Below are positions 50,159 through 60,693 of a stretch of DNA of 64,000 bases, one piece after another. The number at the start of each line of letters is the position of its first letter. Positions within the stretch are counted from its first letter, which is position 1. This DNA is from Acinetobacter junii CIP 64.5 (GTDB lineage Bacteria; Pseudomonadota; Gammaproteobacteria; Pseudomonadales; Moraxellaceae), in contig NZ_KB849655.1 of NCBI RefSeq assembly GCF_000368765.1, positions 275,962-339,961 of the forward strand, in the 5' to 3' direction. A program made the translations under genes and the position numbers. The notes under the pieces are model-generated. The model searched no databases, had not been told where the DNA came from, and was given only the letters and a program-made list of their open reading frames with translations.

Positions 50159-51496
50159 ATGACCATAAAAATAAATTCGCAAAAGATATTTAATCTTAGC
50201 CCACCGACATTGCTCGCGATTGGCTTCTTAAGCTTTATCATTATTGGAACATTACTGCTTAAACTTCCGATTGCAAACAAAGGAAACTTAAGCTGGATGG
50301 ATGCTTTGTTTACTGCAACTTCAGCGGTCACGATTACTGGTCTATCTGTAGTGAATTTAAATGAATCATTTAACCATCTCGGACAAGTTATAATTTTATT
50401 ATTGATTCAATCTGGTGGTTTAGGTTTTATGACCTTCGCGATTTTGGCTGCTCTCAGTTTGGCACCCAAATTAGGTCTTAAACAACAAATGATGGCTCAA
50501 GACAGCCTAGGGCAAACAAGCTTATCTAAAGTTACATTCGTAGCAAAAGGCGTTGTACTTTATACCTTATTATTTGAATTGATTGGTGTAATCATCCTGA
50601 GTACATCATTTATTCCAATGTATGGTGTAGGGCGAGGATTGTATTATTCGATTTTCTACAGTATTTCCGCTTTTAACAATGCAGGCTTTTCTTTATTTGA
50701 CAATAGTTTAATCAACTTTCAAAGTCATTATTTGATCTGCTTAACGATTAGTATGCTTTATACGCTGGGTGGTATCGGTTTTCTAGTACTAATTGATATA
50801 AAACAGAATAAGAAATGGAGTAAATTAACACCGAATAGCAAACTTATACTAAGCACTATTCTTGTTTTAAATCTTATCGCTTTTATTCTTATTTGGCTTT
50901 TAGAATCAAATAACCCATTAACACTTGGTCCAATGACATTAGGTGAACAAGCGATGAACTCTTGGTTTCAGGCTACTGTTCCTCGTTCATCAGGTTTTAA
51001 TACCATCAATACCAGTGCAATGGAGCATAGTACCGCGCTACTTACTATGCTATTGATGTTTATTGGTGGTGGTTCTTTAAGTACTGCAGGCGGTATAAAA
51101 GTTGGAACATTTGTGATCTTATTACTTACTGTTGTTTCATTTTTACGACGTAACGAAGAAATTCGTATTTTTAATCACTCTGTTTCTCATGAAACGACCT
51201 ATAAAGCTTTAGCCGTAGCTGCGATTACAGGCATGTTAGTATTTATTGGGTGTTTTACGCTTTTTCTGCTTGAACCAAAATTAGATGTTTTAGATTTGAT
51301 GTTTGAAGTCGTCTCAGCTGCTTGTACGGTTGGACTTTCTCGTGGTGTGACAGGCGAATTACATGACGGTAGTTTATTTGTATTAAGCTTGCTTATGTAT
51401 ACAGGACGACTAGGTCCACTCACCCTTGCATATCTCATAGCAACCCCTAAAAAGAGCCGCTTGAAACATGCAAATGCGAATATTCAGATTGGATAA
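50159..51496 (+). CDS. ktrB: Potassium uptake protein KtrB (TrkH family)
   Basis: This 445-residue inner membrane protein has four M1-P-M2 repeats. The selectivity loops can be read as TSAVTITGLSV, SAFNNAGFSLFDN, TVPRSSGFNTI and SAACTVGLSRGV, each with the conserved glycine. Together with KtrA it forms a sodium-dependent K+ uptake system. Its last 13 nt overlap the convergent C39-like gene. Confidence 0.93.
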   Translation: MTIKINSQKIFNLSPPTLLAIGFLSFIIIGTLLLKLPIANKGNLSWMDALFTATSAVTITGLSVVNLNESFNHLGQVIILLLIQSGGLGFMTFAILAALSLAPKLGLKQQMMAQDSLGQTSLSKVTFVAKGVVLYTLLFELIGVIILSTSFIPMYGVGRGLYYSIFYSISAFNNAGFSLFDNSLINFQSHYLICLTISMLYTLGGIGFLVLIDIKQNKKWSKLTPNSKLILSTILVLNLIAFILIWLLESNNPLTLGPMTLGEQAMNSWFQATVPRSSGFNTINTSAMEHSTALLTMLLMFIGGGSLSTAGGIKVGTFVILLLTVVSFLRRNEEIRIFNHSVSHETTYKALAVAAITGMLVFIGCFTLFLLEPKLDVLDLMFEVVSAACTVGLSRGVTGELHDGSLFVLSLLMYTGRLGPLTLAYLIATPKKSRLKHANANIQIG

Positions 51497-52011
51497 AAGT
51501 TTAAAGGCTGCTCGACCACGATAGCTTGCTGACAAATTTCATCAGCTTGGTATTGTTGCTCGAATACAGCCTTTGACATAACCTCAAAATGATCACAAAA
51601 ACTAATTTCTTGCTCATCAATAGAATAGATCAACGACTGATTTCCCGCCCCATCTAATGTGTCATAAAACACAATAACGAATTTGCCATCTTCATAGGCT
51701 TGCTGAATCTTCTCATACGTCAAAGCAGGTCTAATTGGGATCTGAAGTTGCTTCGCCTCTAAGTAAATTTTCTTTTCAATTTCATCAATATCAGGGTCAG
51801 GAGCGGTATAGAATGAGACTTCAAATCCTAACTTTTTCAATGCCACAGCCAAAGCAATTGTAAAGGTTCCTTCGTTGTAATCATGCCGACATAATTGAAT
51901 AAGCTCAGCAATATCAATATTTGATTGATATTGCTTTAGAATCAACCATACTGCAAAAACCCCACAATTTGCCTCAAGCTGCAATAATGGATCAGGAATG
52001 TCTAAACTCAT
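51484..52011 (-). CDS. C39-like (bacteriocin-peptidase-type) protein of unknown function
   Basis: This 175-residue protein starts like a papain-fold C39-type domain: LLQLEANCGVFAVWLILKQY, with a Cys in the nucleophile position, and later VIVFYDTLDGAGNQSLIYSI…SFCDHFEVM, where the His/Asp partners could lie. There is no signal peptide and no ABC transporter domain. It is the third gene of preP-pldA-C39 with no space after pldA. It may be a peptidase or a degenerate, non-catalytic relative. Confidence 0.65.
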   Translation of the reverse strand: MSLDIPDPLLQLEANCGVFAVWLILKQYQSNIDIAELIQLCRHDYNEGTFTIALAVALKKLGFEVSFYTAPDPDIDEIEKKIYLEAKQLQIPIRPALTYEKIQQAYEDGKFVIVFYDTLDGAGNQSLIYSIDEQEISFCDHFEVMSKAVFEQQYQADEICQQAIVVEQPLNFYPI

Positions 52012-53175
52012 TTAGTACCAGTTCATCAAAGAAACGCCAAGTCCGACATATGTTGCTCGATGATTATAGTCGATCAAGCTCTCACCATAGCCTTCAAACA
52101 GTTGTAGATGACCACGTAACTTACCTTTGATTGGAAATGCCCAATCAAACTGCACAGCCCCATGTGACTTATCACCACCTTTCAGTGAATGGCGCAACAT
52201 AAGTGAAAAATCATTTTCCTTGTGTCGGTAGAAAGCTGTCAAATCTCCGCGCCCAATATAATCTTTAATATCAGGGTTGTTATCATCTTTCACATCTTCT
52301 TCAATTCGATACCAAGGACGCAGCATCAAAGCAAAATTATCTTTCTCAAAACCAAGATTGAAGATAACTCGATTCCAACTTCTTGATAATGGATCTGAAC
52401 GACCATTTGATTGGTGATTCAGCGTCACACCTAATAAGCGTGCATTTAACCCTAGAAGTTCATAATTTGTTCTAAACATTAAACTCGCTTCTGGCTCATA
52501 GTTGGTTTCTCGAAATGGACGAGACTCCTCTGAGTTATAAACTTGCCAGCGTGATGATTGCGTATAACCCAACCATAGATCACCATTATTTCCGAAAATA
52601 TTTTCCCAAGCTTTGGTTTTTAAGGAAATCTGGAATTTAGCTTCAGAAGAAGTCAAATTTTGCTTATCTGTTACTGTGTTATTTGGATTCGGACTCTCTG
52701 GATATTCGTTTTTATCACTTGTCCAAAAAACTGGCAGTAAATAAACAGGCTGATACGCACGAATATTCCAAACACCCAGTTTACTCTCTTCAGACAACTC
52801 CCAACGTCGATCTAGTAAAGATACATTTGGATCAAATTTCGGAGCAGCGCCAATCAGATTCAAATCGCTGACCTTTTGAACCACTTTATCTTTTAAACTT
52901 TCAGGCGGGCTTTTTTCTAACTCTTTTGATTTAACGGGAGGTGCAGCCGCTACCATTGGTTCTGCAACCTGTGGCTCAGTGACGGTTGGAGCTTTAAACA
53001 TGCTGTCATAGCAAGCCAAGCGGTCTGCACTCGAACTTAATGCAACACATGCTTCGACAGTAGCTGGAGTGGCAGGTTCTGCGACTTGTGCAAAGGTGTT
53101 TGATGCAGCAAAAGAACTAAGTATAGCGAGTATACTTAGCTCCAATTGAGCACGTTCAATTTTTTTGAACGTCAT
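52012..53175 (-). CDS. pldA: Outer membrane phospholipase A (OMPLA)
   Basis: A 387-residue protein with a signal peptide and a C-terminal beta-barrel. The catalytic block NHQSNGRSDPLSRSWNR contains the His, Ser and Asn of OMPLA; the C-terminus ends in an aromatic residue (…LMNWY). OMPLA removes misplaced phospholipids from the outer leaflet. There is an N-terminal extension of about 85 residues before the barrel, with ACVALSSSADRLACYDSMF and a Pro/Ala/Glu-rich linker; E. coli lacks it. The ATG at 53175 with GGAG is preferred to a TTG four codons earlier. It is between preP and a C39-like gene in one operon. Confidence 0.92.
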   Translation of the reverse strand: MTFKKIERAQLELSILAILSSFAASNTFAQVAEPATPATVEACVALSSSADRLACYDSMFKAPTVTEPQVAEPMVAAAPPVKSKELEKSPPESLKDKVVQKVSDLNLIGAAPKFDPNVSLLDRRWELSEESKLGVWNIRAYQPVYLLPVFWTSDKNEYPESPNPNNTVTDKQNLTSSEAKFQISLKTKAWENIFGNNGDLWLGYTQSSRWQVYNSEESRPFRETNYEPEASLMFRTNYELLGLNARLLGVTLNHQSNGRSDPLSRSWNRVIFNLGFEKDNFALMLRPWYRIEEDVKDDNNPDIKDYIGRGDLTAFYRHKENDFSLMLRHSLKGGDKSHGAVQFDWAFPIKGKLRGHLQLFEGYGESLIDYNHRATYVGLGVSLMNWY

Positions 53176-53195
53176 AGCGGTCTCCAATTTTTCTT

Positions 53196-56135
53196 TTAAT
53201 TGACTTGCTGAATTTCAAAACCTAAGTTTTGTAACTCCTCACGTTTAGCAAATGGAGCCACTACTGCTCTCACAGGTTTTTGCTCCAATAGATATTCTTT
53301 TGCAACTCTTTGTAAATCAGCTAAAGTAACATTCAATAATCGTTCACGTAGAAGTTTACGGAACTTTGGTGTGCGTGCATGTAGTAATGCATAACATGCC
53401 GTTATTGCCTCTCCAGCAGGTGACCCAGGCTTATCCATACCAGACACCAGTCCAAGAATTGCTTCTTCAAGTTGATGTTCTTTTTGTTCAGCATTTAATA
53501 GCCACTGGATACTCGCTTCAAAATCATTAAAGGTTTCTGCTAAACGAGGATCACGATAGCTATAGAAACGGAAAGCACAGGCATTACCATCATAGCTTGC
53601 TCCACCACCATACGCCCCACCTTTTTCACGAATAGCACTATGCAAATAACCATTACGCAAATATGCCGCTAATACCATAAGTGGAGCCGCATCAACATGT
53701 GCAACATCTACAGCTTGATAAGCGGATGCACAGAACTGAACATTTGACTGAATTAACCAAGCTTCATCATAATTTGTATCTACGTGGTCCACAGTAGTTA
53801 ATGTTACGGGTTCTTTGCTGACATCTAACTTATCCCAGACATTTTGGATTTCTTCCACTAAACGGTCTGAATGATGTTCTTCACAAACCAATAAGAACTG
53901 TTTTGGTGCTTGTAAAAGCTTTCGGTGAATTGTCTTAAGCTCATCGATTAATGCCTGATAAGCTGCTTCATCATTATCGATTTTAGCCACTAAATCACTT
54001 AACCAGTTTAATGCACCTAAACCCGTATTGTGATAATCACGGCGTGCCAATGCGCTCATTTGACGTGAAGCGGTCTGCATAGCATAACTATGCCCAGAAC
54101 CTGATAAACGAGATTGCCAGCGTGTTTTACGTTGTTGTAACAGCTCTATGATTCGATCTTTTTCATCAAATCTTAGTTTCTCAAATGCTAACTTCAACAA
54201 TTGAATCGCATCTAATTTTTGTGTAAGTGATTTGGTCGTTAAAGTTAACCATGCGCTGATACGATCTTTATCATCAACTTTGCTTCGTAATGAAGCTCCC
54301 ATACCCAAACCTCCACTGACGGCTGTTTGAATTTGTTGAAGTTCTAAATAATCATATTCTCCTGCACCAACCTCGCCCATCAAAATTGAAAGCAGATTAA
54401 AATATGGCGATTGCACAATTTCATTTGGGATTTGGATTAAAACTTGTTGATAGTAAATACCATTAGTTCCAGCGTGATAGAGATTCAATGGAGTGTCTAA
54501 TCCATTTGAAATGATCTCACGTAATTGACCTTGTACAATTTGCAACTCTGCTGGAATATCTTCCAAACCAACTTTTGGTAATAAATCTAAATCATCAGGT
54601 GTATCCTGACGCTGCTTTAAAGCTTCAGTCTGCTTTTGTATCTCAATCTTCTGTTCATCATTTAGATTTGCAGTGATTTCAGCTAAACGTGCTTGTTCAG
54701 CTTGTTGTTCTTTGATTGATTTAGTGGCATCTGGTACCAGCGTCATTTGTACACGATGTGGATTATCTAACAAATGCGTTTGAATTAGATTAGATAGCCA
54801 CATTGGATCTTTGAGTTCTTCTTTGACTTGTTCTATCGCAGAATCAACATCCCAAACGTGAACAGGATCATTATGGTGAATAACGCTACCTAAACCATTT
54901 AAGATCAAGCTAAGTCCGTATGGTGTTCCATCGCCATTAATTTCACGTTGATGCAATTCGATTTGATGCAATATCGCGTCGACTAAATCCGTATCAACTG
55001 GTTTAGCAGCAACATCATTCAAAACTTTTAACACACCATCACGGAATTCATTTGCGTGTTCTGGATTTGAGCCTTGAACACCACAATAGAAAGTCATTTC
55101 AAAATTACTATCATCAACCCCCATTAACGGACCAGTTGATTGTGCATATCCGCAAGTTTCCAAATAGTGGCGTAATGGTGAAGCAGAGTTTTCAAGAAGA
55201 ATACCTTCAACCAAACGCATACCTAAACGTAATTTAATATCACTTGTTTCAGGCAGTAACCAAGATAAAACATGATAAGTTTTATCTTTCAAATCTTCAC
55301 TATCAACCGCGTAATTCTCAATCACCTCAAGTGGAGCTGTGAGTCGCTTTTCTGGTTTTGAATATAAAGTAGTACCTTTAGAAAATTTATGAAGCGCTAA
55401 AGTTTCAAATTGCTCTTGTAAATCATAAGCACTTTGATTACCAAAGGTCATAAATACGGCATTACTTGGGTGATAATGAGTTTTGTAGAAATCAACTAAC
55501 TGATCATACGTCAGATCAGGAATATCCTTTGGATCACCACCAGAGTTGTAATGATAGGTAGTTTCAGGGAATAAATGATGAGCAAGTTGATGGTAAAGTT
55601 GATCTATAGGTGAGCTCATTGCACCTTTCATTTCATTAAAAACTACACCTTTGTAAACTGCCTGATCATTTTCCAACTCAATACGAATACCCTCTTGCGC
55701 AAAATCTAAAGGATTTAAATTTGCAGCAAATGTAGCATCCAAATAAACAGACAATAAGTTTTGGAAGTCCTTTTTATTCTGAGTGGCGAATGGATATGCT
55801 GTCCAATCTGCGGCTGTAAATGCATTCATAAATGTATTTAATGAGCGACGGATCATTAAAAAGAATGGGTCACGTACAGGAAATTTTTCTGAGCCACATA
55901 ATGCAGTATGTTCAAGAATATGTGCAGCGCCTTTGGAATCCATTGGCTGAGTTCTAAACGCAACTAAAAAGACATTTTCGTCGTGAGAAGTCGCCAAATG
56001 GTAATGAATTGCGCCTGTCACTTTGTGTTTATATTCAGATACTTGAATATCAAGTGCTTCTACATGGTGTTGACGTAATAGCTGAAACGCAGGATGAATA
56101 GTTTGTTTAATGCTTTCAGAAACATCGACAGTCAT
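53196..56135 (-). CDS. M16C-family zinc metalloprotease (presequence-protease-like)
   Basis: This 979-residue peptidase has the inverted zinc motif HILEHTALCGS (HxxEH) near residue 70 and a second, catalytically silent M16 half. It matches PreP/Cym1 proteins, which degrade short unstructured peptides inside a closed chamber. Length fits the family. GGAG lies upstream of the ATG at 56135. It is the first gene of a unit with pldA, separated by 20 nt. Confidence 0.88.
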   Translation of the reverse strand: MTVDVSESIKQTIHPAFQLLRQHHVEALDIQVSEYKHKVTGAIHYHLATSHDENVFLVAFRTQPMDSKGAAHILEHTALCGSEKFPVRDPFFLMIRRSLNTFMNAFTAADWTAYPFATQNKKDFQNLLSVYLDATFAANLNPLDFAQEGIRIELENDQAVYKGVVFNEMKGAMSSPIDQLYHQLAHHLFPETTYHYNSGGDPKDIPDLTYDQLVDFYKTHYHPSNAVFMTFGNQSAYDLQEQFETLALHKFSKGTTLYSKPEKRLTAPLEVIENYAVDSEDLKDKTYHVLSWLLPETSDIKLRLGMRLVEGILLENSASPLRHYLETCGYAQSTGPLMGVDDSNFEMTFYCGVQGSNPEHANEFRDGVLKVLNDVAAKPVDTDLVDAILHQIELHQREINGDGTPYGLSLILNGLGSVIHHNDPVHVWDVDSAIEQVKEELKDPMWLSNLIQTHLLDNPHRVQMTLVPDATKSIKEQQAEQARLAEITANLNDEQKIEIQKQTEALKQRQDTPDDLDLLPKVGLEDIPAELQIVQGQLREIISNGLDTPLNLYHAGTNGIYYQQVLIQIPNEIVQSPYFNLLSILMGEVGAGEYDYLELQQIQTAVSGGLGMGASLRSKVDDKDRISAWLTLTTKSLTQKLDAIQLLKLAFEKLRFDEKDRIIELLQQRKTRWQSRLSGSGHSYAMQTASRQMSALARRDYHNTGLGALNWLSDLVAKIDNDEAAYQALIDELKTIHRKLLQAPKQFLLVCEEHHSDRLVEEIQNVWDKLDVSKEPVTLTTVDHVDTNYDEAWLIQSNVQFCASAYQAVDVAHVDAAPLMVLAAYLRNGYLHSAIREKGGAYGGGASYDGNACAFRFYSYRDPRLAETFNDFEASIQWLLNAEQKEHQLEEAILGLVSGMDKPGSPAGEAITACYALLHARTPKFRKLLRERLLNVTLADLQRVAKEYLLEQKPVRAVVAPFAKREELQNLGFEIQQVN

Positions 56136-56413
56136 GAGTTCTCCAATTATCTAATAAAATGATTACAATTTATGATACTGAGTCTACCGAACAATCCCTA
56201 CAGATATCCATGTAAATTACTATGTTTTTGTAGAAAAATGCAGCGAGTGACACAAAATTGATGTTTGATATTTTTTAATTCCAGTCCTTGAACATTCAAA
56301 ATAATAAGCATAGAAAGCTCACCGTAAATGAAGTGAATTTTCTTCAACAAACTACTGTAATCTTGAGCATTCGTGTAAACTTTATGTTTTGATTTTTAAC
56401 TGTGATGACAAAC

Positions 56414-57427
56414 ATGGCAACTGTTGATCTTTTTTCAATTGGTAATGCACTCATTGACCAAGAATTTAAAGTTTCGTATGAGTTCTTAACAGAACATGCT
56501 TTGCAAAAAGGTACGATGCAGTTGACCGATGGTGAAACACAAACAGCTCTTTTTCAACAGCTACAAAAAACGCAAACTTATAAAGGTCAGGCAAGTGGTG
56601 GTTCTGCAGCAAATACAACTGTAGCCTTCAGTGCATTGGGTGGTTCAGCTTTTTATGGCTGCCGTGTAGGTAACGATGAATTAGGTTCCATTTATTTAAA
56701 TGGACTAAATGAAGCTGGGATTACAACAACAAGTAAGTCAATCAGCAATGGTGTTACAGGTACCTGCATGGTACTGATTAGCCCTGATTCTGAACGTACA
56801 ATGCACACTTTTCTCGGCATCACAGCAGAATTGACTGCTGAGCAAATAGATTTCGAACCATTAAAAACTGCTAAATGGCTATATATCGAAGGTTATTTAT
56901 CTACGAGCGACACAGCAAGAGCTGCTGTCAAACAAGCTCGTGCTCTTGCTAAAGAACATGGTGTTAAAATCGCCCTTTCTCTTTCAGATCCTGCGATGGT
57001 GCAATATGCACGTCAAGGTCTCGAAGAGTTAATGGATGATGGTGTAGATTTATTATTCTGTAATGAACAAGAAGCACTTATGTTCACGAATACTGAAACG
57101 CTCGATGCAGCAATTGAGGTTTTAAAATCTAACAACCAACATATCGTGATTACTCAAGGGGCAAATGGCGCAGTCATTATTGATCCTGCAAAGCAATTTC
57201 ATGTTGCAGGTCGCCATGTGAATGCTGTAGACACAAATGGTGCTGGTGATGCCTTTGCGGGTGCGTTTTTATATGCAATTAACGCTGGACTTTCACTGGA
57301 TGCAGCAGCACAGCTCGCAATCTTGATATCAAGTGAAGTTGTCGCTCAATTTGGTCCTCGTTTAAGTGTAGAAAATTACGCTAAACTTTTTGAACAATTT
57401 AAAAATGCTCAACAGGAATGTGCTTAA
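56414..57427 (+). CDS. PfkB-family sugar/nucleoside kinase (annotated elsewhere as adenosine kinase)
   Basis: This 337-residue ribokinase-fold enzyme has the N-terminal GNALIDQEFKV segment, the substrate-lid GGSAANTTVAFSALGG and the C-terminal DTNGAGDAFAGAFLYAI with the catalytic Asp. Similar proteins are called adenosine kinase in Acinetobacter, but the sugar or nucleoside is not proven. ATG 56414 is the likely start (MATVDLFSIG); an ATG at 56405 is possible. A Rieske protein gene starts 1 nt after its stop. Confidence 0.85.
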   Translation: MATVDLFSIGNALIDQEFKVSYEFLTEHALQKGTMQLTDGETQTALFQQLQKTQTYKGQASGGSAANTTVAFSALGGSAFYGCRVGNDELGSIYLNGLNEAGITTTSKSISNGVTGTCMVLISPDSERTMHTFLGITAELTAEQIDFEPLKTAKWLYIEGYLSTSDTARAAVKQARALAKEHGVKIALSLSDPAMVQYARQGLEELMDDGVDLLFCNEQEALMFTNTETLDAAIEVLKSNNQHIVITQGANGAVIIDPAKQFHVAGRHVNAVDTNGAGDAFAGAFLYAINAGLSLDAAAQLAILISSEVVAQFGPRLSVENYAKLFEQFKNAQQECA

Positions 57428-57428
57428 G

Positions 57429-57749
57429 ATGGAAAAAATTTGCATGACTGAGGAAGTCCCAGAACGTGAGTCACGTGCATTTGACACCATGAAGGGAACA
57501 ACCATTTTTATTACACAAAAAGATGGAAGTTTTTATGCATATCAAAACATTTGTCCACATTTACAAACTGAACTGGAATACTTAGAAAATCAATTCTTGG
57601 ATCAAGATCGTGAATACATTCAATGCTCAACTCATGGGGCTTTGTTTTCAGTCGAAACTGGCGAATGTATTTCAGGTCCATGCCTAGGTGAACATCTTCA
57701 GAAGGTAAATTTGGAAGTCCACTCTGATGGTGGTATTTATATTGATTAA
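57429..57749 (+). CDS. Rieske [2Fe-2S] ferredoxin-like protein
   Basis: This 106-residue soluble protein has the cluster motifs CPH (about 39) and CSTH (about 69) in the order of a Rieske domain, with HGALFSVETGECISGPC closing the fold. It has no membrane anchor and no oxygenase domain. It could be an electron-transfer partner of an oxygenase or a NirD-type protein; no partner gene is in the window. It follows the PfkB gene by 1 nt and is probably co-translated with it. Confidence 0.85.
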   Translation: MEKICMTEEVPERESRAFDTMKGTTIFITQKDGSFYAYQNICPHLQTELEYLENQFLDQDREYIQCSTHGALFSVETGECISGPCLGEHLQKVNLEVHSDGGIYID

Positions 57750-57769
57750 TACGCAATAAGACTTCTGCT

Positions 57770-58381
57770 ATGACTGAGTTTTTTCTTAATTATTATCTTA
57801 TGCCATTTCACATGAGTGTTGTGGCTCTGATTTTTCTCAGCATAGCGGAAACTATTGGGATTTTTATAGGTTTACGTCCAAGTTCTTTAGTTAAGAAATT
57901 AACACCAGAATGGTTACTGAACTCACCCCTTTTAGATGTTAAATTCTCAAAATATTTAATCGTAGTGTTCCTACTGATTAACTTTAGTTTTGCCGGCTAC
58001 TTTCTTGAACTATCCTTTTTTGCACTTCAACACTATTTTATTTCACCTTACTATTTATTCATTCCAGCTTTAGTCATCGACATATTCTTTACCGTTTTTA
58101 TGATTCACTGTCTGGATCAGGTCATTAAACCCAAGGTTACCCACACTCATTCAAATCTTGTTGGTCGCTTAGCAACCATTTCAACAGGGAACGCGCGTCC
58201 TGGTTTTTCAGCACAAGCGCGTGTAAGAGATGAATTTGGACAACTTTATTATGTTCAGGTTGAGCCAGAATACGGTGAACTGGAGTTACAGTCTCAGGTT
58301 CTACTCATTAGCCGAAGATCCAACTCTCATTATTTGGCAAAAAAAATATCTATTTCGAACAAACTTTTTACGCCTGATTAA
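57770..58381 (+). CDS. OB-fold inner membrane protein (YqiJ/NfeD-like)
   Basis: This 203-residue protein has three to four membrane helices in the first 125 residues, then a small beta-domain (LVGRLATISTGNARPGFSAQARVRD), as in YqiJ/DUF1449 or NfeD-type proteins. Those usually accompany a flotillin (YqiK); none is encoded here. It follows the Rieske gene by 20 nt. Function unknown; a role in membrane microdomains is only suggested by family. Confidence 0.65.
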   Translation: MTEFFLNYYLMPFHMSVVALIFLSIAETIGIFIGLRPSSLVKKLTPEWLLNSPLLDVKFSKYLIVVFLLINFSFAGYFLELSFFALQHYFISPYYLFIPALVIDIFFTVFMIHCLDQVIKPKVTHTHSNLVGRLATISTGNARPGFSAQARVRDEFGQLYYVQVEPEYGELELQSQVLLISRRSNSHYLAKKISISNKLFTPD

Positions 58382-58924
58382 TTTTTCATTCTTATCAAAA
58401 GCAAAACGCTCACCAAACGATCAAAAATTACAAACAGTTACAAAAAGAGCAACAATATTTGTCATTTAGATCAGCCCTCCTATCACTCTACTTTAGCTAA
58501 AAGCTCATATAGCGAATTGCATCACAATTTCAACAATAAACTCTACAATTACACTAGGTTTTAGTACTGCTTCATCATTAATTTTATTTATTTATGTAAG
58601 TAACTCTATAAGCATATGTAAATACTAGATATTTTATTATCATACTATTTTACTTGGTTTTAGATTAAATTAATTAACATTAAATCAAACCTTTTTAATC
58701 GGAAAAATATTATTAAATCACAACTGTTTTAATCAAGTTTAAAATGATAAAAACCAATTAATTTAGTTGGATAATAATTAGAATTAAAATTAATCAACAA
58801 TACTCATAAATAGTTGTTTTTGATAATTTTTATTGCTTATATTTATTTAAACTATTCTAAAGGTTTATTTTTAATAAATTTTATTTAATAATGTTTTATA
58901 TCTTTTAATATGAGGCTAAGTTCT
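58382..58924. other. Long AT-rich regulatory region before the cytochrome bd operon
   Basis: About 540 nt, strongly AT-rich, with many TTAATC/TTAAAT repeats and no convincing ORF. It presumably carries the cyd promoter. A possible partial dyad, ATCAACAA (58795 area) against TTGTTTTTGAT (58814 area), is imperfect and does not match an FNR box well. Confidence 0.45.
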
Positions 58925-59116
58925 ATGAACACGAGTTCTCAAGATCCTAATCGGAAATTAATCCGTGAAATCACAATCATTCTTATTATTAAAGTTGTGA
59001 TTTTACTTGTGATTAAAAACATCTGGTTTGATGCCCCAACAATTCCCAAAGATTTTAACAATGAAGTCGCTGAGCGTATTGCTGGCGACATGTCCAACAA
59101 TCAGGAGACACGTTGA
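58925..59116 (+). CDS. cydP: Cytochrome bd small subunit-like protein CydP
   Basis: This 63-residue protein has a single membrane helix ([22 protein letters not shown]) followed by DAPTIPKDF, the pattern of the CydP accessory proteins encoded just before cydA in many proteobacteria. GAGG lies 8 nt before the ATG. Its stop codon overlaps the cydA start (TGATG). It probably stabilises or assembles the oxidase. Confidence 0.8.
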   Translation: MNTSSQDPNRKLIREITIILIIKVVILLVIKNIWFDAPTIPKDFNNEVAERIAGDMSNNQETR

Positions 59117-60693
59117 TGATTTCTGAAAGCGTGGTCGATCTTTCGCGGTTCCAATTCGCAATGACCGCAATGTATCACTTTCTTTTCGTCCCTCTAACTT
59201 TAGGTCTTGCGTTTATTCTTGCCATCATGGAAACCACATATGTGATTTCAGGCAAAGAGATTTATAAAGATATGACCAAATTCTGGGGAAAACTCTTCGG
59301 GATTAACTTTGCCTTAGGTGTTACCACTGGTTTAACAATGGAGTTTCAGTTTGGTACAAACTGGGCATATTACTCTCACTATGTAGGTGACATCTTTGGT
59401 GCACCACTTGCCATCGAAGGCTTAATGGCTTTCTTCCTCGAATCCACTTTTATCGGTCTGTTTTTCTTTGGATGGGATCGTTTATCTAAAGTCCAGCATT
59501 TAGGTGTAACTTGGTTAGTGGCAATCGGTTCGAATATGTCTGCGCTATGGATTCTGATCGCAAACGGTTGGATGCAAAACCCTGTTGGTGCAGCGTTTAA
59601 CTACGAAACCATGCGTATGGAGTTGGTTGATTTCGGCGCTTTGATTTTCAACCCAGTTGCTCAAGTAAAATTTGTACATACTGTTTCTGCTGGTTATGTC
59701 ACTGGCGCAATCTTTGTATTGGCAATCTCAAGCTATTACCTGTTAAAGAAACGTGATTTACCATTTGCACGTCGTTCATTCGCTATTGCTGCGATCTTCG
59801 GTCTAGCATCTACACTTTCAGTCATCTTACTTGGTGATGAGTCAGGCTATGAGTTAGGTGACGTCCAAAAAACTAAACTCGCTGCGATTGAGGCTGAATG
59901 GCATACAGAACCTGCACCTGCTGCTTTCACTCTATTTGGTATCCCGAACCAAGCAGAGATGCGTACAGACTATGCGATTAAAATCCCTTATGTGATGGGT
60001 ATCATCGCTACTCGTTCTACGGATAAACAGGTTACAGGCTTACATGACCTCATGAAAGAACATGAAGTCCGTATCCGTAATGGTATGATTGCTTACAGCG
60101 AGTTGGAAAAGTTACGTGCTGGTGATCGCTCTCCAGAATTGCTAGCATCTTTTGAGCAAAATCAAAAAGATCTTGGCTACGGTCTATTATTGAAAAAATA
60201 TACACCAAACGTTGTTGATGCAACTGAAGCTCATATTCAGGCAGCAACAAAAGACACTATTCCAAACGTAGCAGCACTGTTCTTCTCATTCCGTGCAATG
60301 GTTGCTTCAGGCTTCCTAATGCTCTTGCTCTTCATTCTTGCAACTTGGGCTGTGGCTAAACGTAATGCAGAGAATAAACCTTGGTTACTTAAATTTGCAT
60401 TATTTGCTTTACCACTACCTTGGATTGCAGCACAAACGGGTTGGTATGTCGCAGAAGGTGGTCGTCAACCGTGGTCAATTGGTGAAATCTTACCTACACA
60501 TCTTTCTGCTTCTAGTGTGAGTGCTGGTGATGTATGGGGTTCAATTATCGCCCTAGCTGCTTTCTATACAGTATTGCTCATTATCGAGATGTACTTAATG
60601 ATCAAATTTGCACGTTTAGGTCCAAGTTCTTTGCATACTGGTAAATATCACTTTGAGAAACTAGCTGCAAACACTAAGGAGGCTCAATCATGA
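59116..60693 (+). CDS. cydA: Cytochrome bd ubiquinol oxidase subunit I
   Basis: This 525-residue haem-bearing subunit of the high-affinity terminal oxidase starts like E. coli CydA; H21 in [15 protein letters not shown] is the haem b595 ligand. E101 and E109 in [10 protein letters not shown] match the conserved glutamates, and GRQPW near residue 450 is the quinol-side motif. Length indicates the long Q-loop form. CAGGAG lies 8 nt before the ATG. It overlaps cydB by 4 nt. Confidence 0.95.
   Translation: MISESVVDLSRFQFAMTAMYHFLFVPLTLGLAFILAIMETTYVISGKEIYKDMTKFWGKLFGINFALGVTTGLTMEFQFGTNWAYYSHYVGDIFGAPLAIEGLMAFFLESTFIGLFFFGWDRLSKVQHLGVTWLVAIGSNMSALWILIANGWMQNPVGAAFNYETMRMELVDFGALIFNPVAQVKFVHTVSAGYVTGAIFVLAISSYYLLKKRDLPFARRSFAIAAIFGLASTLSVILLGDESGYELGDVQKTKLAAIEAEWHTEPAPAAFTLFGIPNQAEMRTDYAIKIPYVMGIIATRSTDKQVTGLHDLMKEHEVRIRNGMIAYSELEKLRAGDRSPELLASFEQNQKDLGYGLLLKKYTPNVVDATEAHIQAATKDTIPNVAALFFSFRAMVASGFLMLLLFILATWAVAKRNAENKPWLLKFALFALPLPWIAAQTGWYVAEGGRQPWSIGEILPTHLSASSVSAGDVWGSIIALAAFYTVLLIIEMYLMIKFARLGPSSLHTGKYHFEKLAANTKEAQS

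Noticed and set aside
58780..58840. FNR/Anr box for the cyd operon
   Set aside because: The best match keeps only one half of TTGAT-N4-ATCAA; too weak to report.
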